Part shown: positions 16,945 to 22,909 of the stretch, one piece after another
How positions within the stretch are numbered: position 1 is the stretch's first letter
Layout of the letters: each line of letters opens with the position of its first letter
From: Sphingomonas sp.
Lineage (GTDB): Bacteria > Pseudomonadota > Alphaproteobacteria > Sphingomonadales > Sphingomonadaceae
Length of the DNA: 46,379 nucleotides
Assembly (NCBI RefSeq): GCF_026460985.1
Contig: NZ_JAPKNM010000122.1
Span: 1-46,379, forward strand
Direction of reading: 5' to 3'
Notes under the pieces: model-generated
What the model saw: only the letters and a program-made list of their open reading frames with translations
Told to the model about the DNA's origin: nothing
The model's database searches: none
Position numbers and translations under genes: made by a program

Positions 16945-17124
16945 TCAATGCAGCTTGGCGATGCTCAGTCCGTCGAGCTTGGCGCGTTCCTTCACCGATT
17001 CCTCGCTGCGGGTGAGCGCCTTGGCGATCGCTTTCAACGCCATGCCCTTCTTGGCGAGCGTGTGCAGCTTCTGGATCTCGTCGGGTCGCCAGGGCTGGCG
17101 ATGGCGTTCGAAACGCTCGGACAT
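16945..17124 (-). CDS. Small SANT/HTH-like DNA-binding protein
   Basis: This 59-residue basic protein begins MSERFERHRQPWRPDEIQKLHTLAKKGMALKAIAKALTR. This resembles a Myb/SANT or GcrA-type helix-turn-helix unit (W...E...L...AKKG.....IAK.L.R...SV..RA). It probably binds DNA. The ATG at 17124 has AGGAGA at good spacing. The longer reading frame upstream is not supported. It lies convergent to nothing and alone between the flavoprotein and the SWIB gene. Confidence 0.78.
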   Translation of the reverse strand: MSERFERHRQPWRPDEIQKLHTLAKKGMALKAIAKALTRSEESVKERAKLDGLSIAKLH

Positions 17125-17364
17125 GGCTCGTCTCCTGTTCTGTGTCGCGCAATGCCAGTCAGGCGGCGCCGTGACCAGCCAGTCGGCGAGTGAAGATTTC
17201 TGTGGAAAAGACGGCTTCCGGGGTCTCGGAAAGGCCATGATGCGCGGATCGAGGCCCAGGTTCGCGCCCGGCGAGTCGGGAATCGCGGCGCCGGATATCG
17301 GCCGGATCCGCTTCTCCTTCGCCTGCCCGGGAGCCGATTTCGCTGCCCCGCTGCGGCCCAACGG
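17125..17364. other. Intergenic region upstream of the SANT-like gene
   Basis: About 240 bases with no convincing gene on either strand. The bases near 17125-17140 carry the ribosome-binding site of the minus-strand gene. The rest holds no repeat that I can see. Confidence 0.4.
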
Positions 17365-17404
17365 AAACGGGGCGGGCCTCGTTCGAGACCCGCCCCGCTT
17401 TTGC
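17365..17404 (-). terminator. Terminator of the SWIB gene
   Basis: CGGGGCGGG (17368-17376) pairs with CCCGCCCCG (17389-17397), and CTCG-TT-CGAG extends the stem inside. TTTT follows on the plus strand and TTT, with AAAA before the stem, on the minus strand. It lies about 40 bases beyond the SWIB stop. Confidence 0.75.
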
Positions 17405-17439
17405 TCCGTGAGGTGCGCCGGCGCGTGCCGGCGGCAGCC

Positions 17440-17709
17440 TTACTTGACGTGCTTCGAGATGTGCTTGTTCATTTCGAACATCGTCACCTTCTTGGCGCCG
17501 AAGATCTTCTCGAGCTTGTCGTCCGCCAGAATTTCCCGCTTGTTTTCAGGGTTCTGGAGGTTGTTCTTCTTGATGTGATCCCACATCTTGCTGACGATCT
17601 CGCTGCGGGGCAGATCGGCGGTGCCGACGATCGCGGCCAGCTCCGGCGAAGGCGTCACCGGCTTGGCGATGCCACCACGTGCTCCACCAGCTGCTTTAGT
17701 ATCGGCCAT
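17440..17709 (-). CDS. SWIB/MDM2-domain protein
   Basis: This 89-residue protein is almost entirely one SWIB domain (about residues 18-88): TPSPELAAIVGTADLPRSEIVSKMWDHIKKNNLQNPENKREILADDKLEKIFGAKKVTMFEMNKHISKHV. The fold is known from eukaryotic SWI/SNF BAF60 and MDM2, and from chlamydial and some proteobacterial stand-alone proteins, where it is thought to bind DNA or chromatin-like proteins. The role in sphingomonads is unknown. The ATG at 17709 has AGGAGA upstream. The basic N-terminal tail is Ala/Gly-rich. Confidence 0.93.
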   Translation of the reverse strand: MADTKAAGGARGGIAKPVTPSPELAAIVGTADLPRSEIVSKMWDHIKKNNLQNPENKREILADDKLEKIFGAKKVTMFEMNKHISKHVK

Positions 17710-18113
17710 TCTCTCTTCTCCTGTTCGCACCCGTTTCCGGGCTATTCCCTCGTCAGCGCCGCCGGCTCGTGCGAAGTCTTCCTGCCGTAGTCGCTTGCGA
17801 CGATGTACTGTTGGTTCGTGCCTGGATGCACGCACCTGACGCCCTTTGATATTGGTATCGCGCGTCTGTCTAGAGAGCAGTTTGCCTTGGCGGGGCGCCC
17901 CCAGGTGGTTTCCAGCACGCGCGATAACCTCTGCTCAAGCGCTTCTTTCTGCAATTTATCGAATAATTACAGATGTTAAAGCCGAAATAGGGGCCGAAGT
18001 TGCGCTTCCGGAACGCTTCGTCGCGTTCGATGGCCGCCTCGGCGGAAAGCGCGAGAGCCGATGGATGCGCGCGCGGACGCATGCTATCAGCGCTGCTCTG
18101 AGAGGGGGATGCG
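17710..18113. other. Intergenic region without recognised gene
   Basis: About 400 bases between divergent genes. An AT-rich patch at 17951-17988 (TGCAATTTATCGAATAATTACAGATG) is the likely promoter area. Reading frames here are short and lack typical codon use for this genome, so I call no gene. Confidence 0.4.
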
Positions 18114-18344
18114 ATGCGATTGCTGCTGGTCGGGGGATTGCTGGCGCTGGCGGGCTGCGGAGGTGGCGGCACCACTGGCGCCAACTATTCCGATCCGCCG
18201 CCCATGGCCGAGATCGTCGCGACGCCCAGCCCCAAGGCGAGCGAAACGCCCGTCGAAACGCCTGCCGCCGCGGACGAGGCGGTCGAGGACAATGCCACGG
18301 ACAATGCAGTGGATGCCGAGGCAGTGGCGAACACCACCGCATAG
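18114..18344 (+). CDS. Small lipoprotein
   Basis: This 76-residue protein has a lipobox: MRLLLVGGLLALAGCGGGG, with acylated Cys15. The mature part is low-complexity, acidic and Ala/Pro/Glu-rich (SPKASETPVETPAAADEAVEDN), without predicted fold. GAGAGGGGG precedes the ATG at good spacing. It lies 275 bases before leuA on the same strand. A promoter appears to lie in between, so it is probably separately transcribed. Confidence 0.7.
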   Translation: MRLLLVGGLLALAGCGGGGTTGANYSDPPPMAEIVATPSPKASETPVETPAAADEAVEDNATDNAVDAEAVANTTA

Positions 18345-18412
18345 GCCGGCGCATAGACTGACGCATAAGCGGGCGGAAATCCTTGCTTTCGCCTACCGTA
18401 GATCAACGATGG

Positions 18413-18440
18413 TGGACAAAATCGCCGCGCCCGCTAATAA
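18413..18440 (+). promoter_or_regulatory. Promoter of the leuA leader
   Basis: TGGACA (18413-18418) and TAATAA (18435-18440), 16 bases apart, form a good sigma-70 promoter. Transcription starting about seven bases after the -10 would begin at or within a base of the leader-peptide GTG (18448). Confidence 0.6.
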
Positions 18441-18447
18441 GGGCGCC

Positions 18448-18489
18448 GTGACGAACGCGCTGCGCCTTCTGCGACTTATCCGCCCTTAG
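18448..18489 (+). CDS. Putative leucine leader peptide (leuA attenuator)
   Basis: This is a 13-residue reading frame, M(GTG)TNALRLLRLIRP then TAG. Four of its thirteen codons are Leu (CTG, CTT, CTG, CTT), clustered at positions 5-10, with an Ile next. It lies 130 bases upstream of leuA on the same strand, just after a good promoter, as leader peptides of ribosome-mediated attenuators do. AAGGG lies four bases before the GTG; an upstream in-frame ATG at 18409 would give 26 residues but overlaps the promoter. The last codons and stop (GCCCTTAG) are complementary to two downstream CTAAGGGC copies. Confidence 0.65.
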   Translation: MTNALRLLRLIRP

Positions 18490-18596
18490 GGGCCGAACCG
18501 CTGCGCGCGCAGGTCTCTAAGGGCAAATGGTCTAAGGGCAAATGGCCTAAGGCCGAGCAGAACTTCCAGCATGACTTGGCACGCGCTACGGCGCGT
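18482..18596 (+). promoter_or_regulatory. leuA leader RNA: alternative pairings and UACG hairpin
   Basis: GCCCTTAG (18482-18489, the end of the leader peptide) can pair with CTAAGGGC at 18517-18524 or at 18532-18539. The two copies belong to a 15-base tandem repeat TCTAAGGGCAAATGG. A third, changed copy forms GGCC-TAA-GGCC (18544-18554). ACGCGC-TACG-GCGCGT (18581-18596) is a 6-bp stem with an unusually stable C(UACG)G tetraloop 23 bases before leuA. No T-run follows, so control may be translational or Rho-dependent rather than by a classic terminator. Confidence 0.6.
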
Positions 18597-18619
18597 CCGC
18601 GATCCCTTGAGAGGCACCC

Positions 18620-20278
18620 ATGTTGCGCGACCCGAGCGTAAAATACCGTCCCTTCCCGCAGGTGGCCCTGCCCGACCGGCAATGGCCGAGCCGGACGATC
18701 ACCCAGCCGCCGCGCTGGCTCTCCACCGACATGCGCGACGGGAACCAGGCGCTGATCGATCCGATGGACGGCGAGAAGAAGCAGCGCTTCTTCGATCTGC
18801 TGGTGAAGGTCGGCGTCAAGGAGATCGAGGTCGGCTTTCCCAGCGCGGGCGCGACCGAGTTCGACTTCATCTCGGGGCTGGTGCGCGAGGGTCGCATCCC
18901 CGACGATGTGATCGTCCAGGTGCTCACCCAGTCGCGGCAGGATCTGATCGAGACGAGCTTCCAGAGCCTGAAGGGCGCGAAGAAGGCGATCGTCCATCTC
19001 TACAACGCCGTGTCGCCCGCGTGGCGCCGCATCGTGTTCGGGATGAGCCGCGACGAGATCCGCGAGATCGCGGTGGCGGGCGCCAAGGTGCTGCGCGACG
19101 AGGCGGCGAAGCAGCCCGATACCGACTGGCATTTCGAATACAGCCCCGAGACCTTCTCGACCGCCGAGCTCGATTTCTCGGTCGAGGTCTGCGAGGCGGT
19201 GATGGAGATCCTCCGCCCCACGCCCGAGAAGCCGCTGATCCTCAACCTGCCGGCGACGGTCGAGGCGGCGACGCCCAACGTCTATGCCGACCAGATCGAA
19301 TGGTTCGGGCGCAACATCCGCAACCGCGACAGCGTGGTGATCAGCCTGCACACGCACAACGACCGCGGCACCGGCGTCGCGGCGTCCGAGCTGGGGCTGC
19401 TGGCGGGCGCGGACCGCGTCGAGGGCTGCCTGTTCGGCAATGGCGAGCGCACCGGCAATGTCGATCTCGTGACGCTGGCGCTCAACATGTACACGCAGGG
19501 CGTCGATCCGGGGCTGAACTTCTCGGACATCGACGAGGTCATCCAGACGGTCGAATATTGCAACCAGCTGCCCGTCCACCCGCGGCATCCCTATGCCGGC
19601 GAACTGGTGTTCACGGCCTTTTCGGGCAGCCACCAGGACGCGATCAAGAAGGGCTTCGCGGCGCAGGAAGCGCGCAACGACGAGCTGTGGGACGTGCCCT
19701 ATCTGCCGATCGATCCCAAGGATCTCGGCCGCGACTATGAGGCGGTGATCCGGGTCAACTCGCAGTCGGGCAAGGGCGGCGTCGCCTGGGTGCTCGAGCA
19801 GGATCGCGGGCTCAAGCTGCCCAAAAGGATGCAGGCGGACTTCTCTCGCCATGTCCAGGCGCTGGCGGACGAGACCAGCCGCGAGCTGAACGCCGCCGAT
19901 ATCCGGCAGAAGTTCGAGCAGGTGTACCTGCCGGGCGAGGGCGACCGCATCGCCCTGGTCGATTACGAGGAATCGGGCGCGGCGGGGCAGCGCGTGTTCG
20001 TCGGCCGCATCGCCATCGATGGCGCCGAGCAGTCGATCTCGGGGCGCGGCAACGGCCTGATTTCGGGCGTGATCGACGCGCTTGCGGGCACGACGGGGCC
20101 GTCGCTCGACGTGGTCGATTACAGCGAGCATGCGATCGGCCATGGCGCGGACGCCCAGGCGGCGGCCTATGTCGAATGCCGGACCGAGGACGGGCGGACG
20201 GTGTTCGGGGTCGGGATCGACGCGGATATCGCGACCGCCTCGGTGCGCGCGGTGCTGAGCGCGGCGAACCGGGCCTAG
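18620..20278 (+). CDS. leuA: 2-isopropylmalate synthase
   Basis: This 552-residue enzyme condenses acetyl-CoA with 2-ketoisovalerate, the committed step of leucine synthesis. The catalytic HMGL-like barrel (about 30-310) has the signature [13 protein letters not shown], the metal-binding HTHNDRG at about 242-248 and [19 protein letters not shown]. The C-terminal LeuA regulatory domain (about 430-545), where leucine feedback acts, is complete. This is the long form with an N-terminal extension ([19 protein letters not shown]), as in actinobacteria and many alphaproteobacteria. GAGAGG precedes the ATG. The leader upstream suggests leucine attenuation. Its substrate is made from the products of the ilvBNC genes about 6 kb away. 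Confidence 0.98.
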   Translation: MLRDPSVKYRPFPQVALPDRQWPSRTITQPPRWLSTDMRDGNQALIDPMDGEKKQRFFDLLVKVGVKEIEVGFPSAGATEFDFISGLVREGRIPDDVIVQVLTQSRQDLIETSFQSLKGAKKAIVHLYNAVSPAWRRIVFGMSRDEIREIAVAGAKVLRDEAAKQPDTDWHFEYSPETFSTAELDFSVEVCEAVMEILRPTPEKPLILNLPATVEAATPNVYADQIEWFGRNIRNRDSVVISLHTHNDRGTGVAASELGLLAGADRVEGCLFGNGERTGNVDLVTLALNMYTQGVDPGLNFSDIDEVIQTVEYCNQLPVHPRHPYAGELVFTAFSGSHQDAIKKGFAAQEARNDELWDVPYLPIDPKDLGRDYEAVIRVNSQSGKGGVAWVLEQDRGLKLPKRMQADFSRHVQALADETSRELNAADIRQKFEQVYLPGEGDRIALVDYEESGAAGQRVFVGRIAIDGAEQSISGRGNGLISGVIDALAGTTGPSLDVVDYSEHAIGHGADAQAAAYVECRTEDGRTVFGVGIDADIATASVRAVLSAANRA

Positions 20279-20280
20279 AT

Positions 20281-20416
20281 AATCCTCCCCCGCCAGGGGG
20301 AGGTGGCGCCGAAGGCGTCGGAGGGGGAGGTAAGCAGCGTCCTCTCCAATGGAGCACAATGGTTCCGCCCCCTCCGTCACGCTGCGCGTGCCACCTCCCC
20401 CTTGCGGGGGAGGATT
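20281..20416. repeat. Intergenic inverted-repeat element, family B
   Basis: AATCCTCCCCCGCCAGGGGG and the facing arm ending GCGGGGGAGGATT enclose two smaller hairpins (GCGCCGAAGGCG; CACGCTGCGCGTG). It separates the convergent leuA and PRC-barrel genes and may act as a bidirectional terminator. Confidence 0.78.
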
Positions 20417-20457
20417 GAAGGGCCTCGCTCGCCTGAAAGTCGATACGTCTTAGCAGA

Positions 20458-20844
20458 TCACGGATAGCTCAGGCCGTAATAGCCGTAGACGCGCTCGCCA
20501 TAGGCCTGGTCATAGGCGGGCGGTTCCTCGGCGGTGTAGCGGGGGGCGGCTTCGAGGGTTTCCTTGTCGACGTCGACGACATAGCCGCCCTGCTCGGTAT
20601 CGTAGGTCAGCTTGTCCCAGGGCAGCGGATAATAGTCGCTGCCGAGCCCGAACACGCCGCCGAACTGGAGCACGGCATATTCGACCTGGCCCGAGACCTT
20701 GTCGACCATGAAGTTGTAGATCGAGCCGAGCTTCTCGCCATCCTCGTCGTAGACGGCGGTGCCCTCGACCTTGTTCGATGCGATCAGCGCCTCGGTCTCG
20801 TCGGTCGCGATTTCCGTGTCGTTCCCGATTTCCGTGTCGGTCAT
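20458..20844 (-). CDS. PRC-barrel domain protein
   Basis: This 128-residue acidic protein has a PRC-barrel at about residues 22-100 (ASNKVEGTAVYDEDGEKLGSIYNFMVDKVSGQVEYAVLQFGGVFGLGSDYYPLPWDKL). This small beta-barrel occurs in photosynthetic reaction-centre H subunits, RimM and many stress-linked proteins. The N-terminus is rich in Thr, Asp and Glu, and the C-terminus in Tyr (YGERVYGYYGLSYP). There is no signal peptide. AGGAGACGAG precedes the ATG. Relatives are often stress-induced in alphaproteobacteria, but the function is unknown. Confidence 0.9.
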   Translation of the reverse strand: MTDTEIGNDTEIATDETEALIASNKVEGTAVYDEDGEKLGSIYNFMVDKVSGQVEYAVLQFGGVFGLGSDYYPLPWDKLTYDTEQGGYVVDVDKETLEAAPRYTAEEPPAYDQAYGERVYGYYGLSYP

Positions 20845-20951
20845 AGCTCGTCTCCTCGACTCAGCCCCCGCCGCCAGGACAAGGCTGCGCCGATGTGGTT
20901 ACCGGGCAATGACAGCGAGGGTCGTTCGCCCCGGTCGCGACGCGCTTCGCC

Positions 20952-21302
20952 TCAGCGGCTTCGGGTTATCTCGCAACCGATCCGTGCGTCGGGATAGATG
21001 TCGAGCTTCATCGAGCGGACGCGGACGCGGACGACCCGGGGATCGGCGAGGGCGAGCGCGGCGACTTCGTCGCACAGGGTTTCCTGGAGCTCGATGTGCC
21101 GCGAGGCCGCGAGCGCGTGGATGCGTTCGCGCAGGAAGTCATAGTCGACCACCGCATGGATCCGGTCCTCGGGGGGCTCCGGATAGGCGCAGGTCATCGC
21201 GACGTCGAGCGTCACGCGCTGCGGCGCGGCGCGCTCGTGCGGGTGGATGCCGAGGCCGATGCGGAGCTCGAGGCCCTCGAGCAGGATCGTGTACTCAGCC
21301 AT
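20952..21302 (-). CDS. folB: Dihydroneopterin aldolase (FolB-like)
   Basis: This 116-residue protein has the tunnelling fold of dihydroneopterin aldolase/epimerase. It starts YTILLEGLELRIGLGIHPHERAAPQRV, the FolB signature around the active-site region, followed by VVDYDFLRERIHALAASRHIELQETLCDEVAAL, where the Glu of the ELQETL block binds the pterin. It would convert 7,8-dihydroneopterin to 6-hydroxymethyl-dihydropterin for folate, or epimerise it. Its start lies 8 bases inside the end of the SDR gene, so the two are translationally coupled. Confidence 0.92.
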   Translation of the reverse strand: MAEYTILLEGLELRIGLGIHPHERAAPQRVTLDVAMTCAYPEPPEDRIHAVVDYDFLRERIHALAASRHIELQETLCDEVAALALADPRVVRVRVRSMKLDIYPDARIGCEITRSR

Positions 21303-22059
21303 GGGGCCGCGCGCGGCCTTCGAACATCACGTCGCCGTCGCGCGGCAGGAAGCGCTGGCCGCAATCGACGAAGACGTTCTGGCCGGTGATGCTGCGCGCG
21401 GTGAGCAGATGCTCGACCGCCGCGGCGACGTCGTCGAGCGCGACCGGGCGCTGGAGCAGGTTCTGGCGGGCATGCTCCGCGAATTGCTCGGGCGTCTGGT
21501 CGAGGCTGGGGAGGGTGAGGCCGGGCGAGACCGCGTTGACGCGGATCCGCGGGCCCAGCGCCTGCGCCAGCATCTCCGTCGCGGCGGCGAGCGCGGCCTT
21601 GCTGCAGGTATAGGTGAAGAAGTCAGGGTTGAGGTTCGCGACCTTCTGGTCGAGCAGATTGACCACCGCGCCTTCGCCCAGATCGTCCTGCGCCGCGAGC
21701 GCCGAGGCGAGTGCGACCGGCGCGCCGAGATTGACGCGCATATGCCGGTCGAGCAGCGCGAAATCGGCGAGCGGCAGCGCGTCGAAGGCGAATTGCGAGG
21801 CGTTGTTGACCAGTCCGTCGACCGGCCCGCCCAGCCCCTCGCGCGCCGCGGCGATCAGCGCGGGAGCGGTGGCGGCATCGGCGAGCTCGCCCGACACGAC
21901 GCAGGCCGTGCCGCCGGCCGCGGCGATCGCCTCGCGCAATGCCTCGGCCTCGTCCGGCGCGTGGTGATGGTGGATCGCGACGGCATGGCCCCTGAGCGCG
22001 AGGCGGCGCGCGATTCCCGCGCCGATCCGCCGCGCCCCGCCGGTCACCAGGACCCGCAT
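21295..22059 (-). CDS. SDR reductase, pteridine-reductase/FolM-like
   Basis: This 254-residue short-chain dehydrogenase starts MRVLVTGGARRIGAGIARRLALRG. The TGxxxRxG variant (TGGARRIG) is the form found in pteridine reductases and FolM. VNNAS (NNAG position), the Asp of NLLDQKV in place of the usual Ser, and the catalytic YTCSK also follow that subfamily. The likely reaction is NADPH reduction of dihydromonapterin or dihydrofolate, though the substrate is inferred. The ATG at 22059 overlaps the folE TGA as TGATG, and the end overlaps folB. This places it inside a pterin operon. Confidence 0.85.
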   Translation of the reverse strand: MRVLVTGGARRIGAGIARRLALRGHAVAIHHHHAPDEAEALREAIAAAGGTACVVSGELADAATAPALIAAAREGLGGPVDGLVNNASQFAFDALPLADFALLDRHMRVNLGAPVALASALAAQDDLGEGAVVNLLDQKVANLNPDFFTYTCSKAALAAATEMLAQALGPRIRVNAVSPGLTLPSLDQTPEQFAEHARQNLLQRPVALDDVAAAVEHLLTARSITGQNVFVDCGQRFLPRDGDVMFEGRARPHG

Positions 22060-22679
22060 CAATAACCCATCAGCTTGAGCACTTCCTGCCGGCTGCGCTC
22101 GTCCTCGCGGAACACGCCCATCATCCGGCTGGTGACCATGCCCACGCCGGGGGTGCGCACGCCGCGCGCGGTCATGCAGGCGTGGCTGGCCTCGATCACC
22201 ACCGCGACGCCCACGGGCTCGAGCTCCCGCCAGATGCAGTCCGCCACTTCGGCGGTGAGGCGCTCCTGGACCTGCAGCCGGCGCGCAAAGGCATGGAGCA
22301 CGCGCGCGAGCTTGGAGATGCCGACGACATGGTCCTTCGGGAGATAGGCGATCGAGGCCGTGCCGATGATCGGCGCCATGTGGTGCTCGCAATGCGACTG
22401 GAACGGAATGCCCTTCAGCAGCACGATCTCGTCATAGCCGCCCACTTCCTCGAACACGCGGGAAAGGTGATGCGCGGGATCCTCGCCATAGCCCTGGCAA
22501 TATTCCTTCCAGGCGCGCGCGACGCGCTGGGGGGTATCGATCAGGCCCTCGCGCGTGGGGTCGTCGCCGGACCAGCGGATCAGCGTGCGGATCGCTTCGG
22601 CGACATGCTCGGGCACGGCGATCTTGGCGGGCGAGGCGACCAGGTCGCCATCTTCCCCAGGATCGTGATTTTCCGTCAT
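22059..22679 (-). CDS. folE: GTP cyclohydrolase I
   Basis: This 206-residue enzyme converts GTP to 7,8-dihydroneopterin triphosphate, the first step of folate and pterin synthesis. The zinc and active-site motifs are present: FQSHCEHHMAP (Cys and His ligands), SKLARVLHAFARRLQVQERLT and ASHACMTARGVRTPG (second Cys ligand). The C-terminus SRQEVLKLMGY is typical. The ATG at 22679 is preceded by GAAGGACGG. The upstream extension in the same frame is not conserved-looking. It is the first gene of the folE-SDR-folB operon, all overlapping. Confidence 0.96.
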   Translation of the reverse strand: MTENHDPGEDGDLVASPAKIAVPEHVAEAIRTLIRWSGDDPTREGLIDTPQRVARAWKEYCQGYGEDPAHHLSRVFEEVGGYDEIVLLKGIPFQSHCEHHMAPIIGTASIAYLPKDHVVGISKLARVLHAFARRLQVQERLTAEVADCIWRELEPVGVAVVIEASHACMTARGVRTPGVGMVTSRMMGVFREDERSRQEVLKLMGY

Positions 22680-22909
22680 TCGCCCGTCCTTCCCAGCCTT
22701 GAACCAATTTACGCTACGGCATGCGGCGCTTCGTCGCGCCGGACCTGTTGCCCATCCGTACCGCTTCACAGAAAACGACGCTAAACCGCGGAGTTCCGCG
22801 CCGCATCCCCGTTGACGGCTTCAAAAATGCAGCGTTAGTTGCATGCGTAATAAAAGCAACGCCGACACCGGATATCGGGGACGCGTCAGGAGAGGGGGGG
22901 ATTTATCCC

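Noticed and set aside
18476..20380. Minus-strand frame of about 630 codons opposite leuA
   Set aside because: leuA is unmistakable on the plus strand. The antisense product is low-complexity, and the frame runs into the repeat and the leader.
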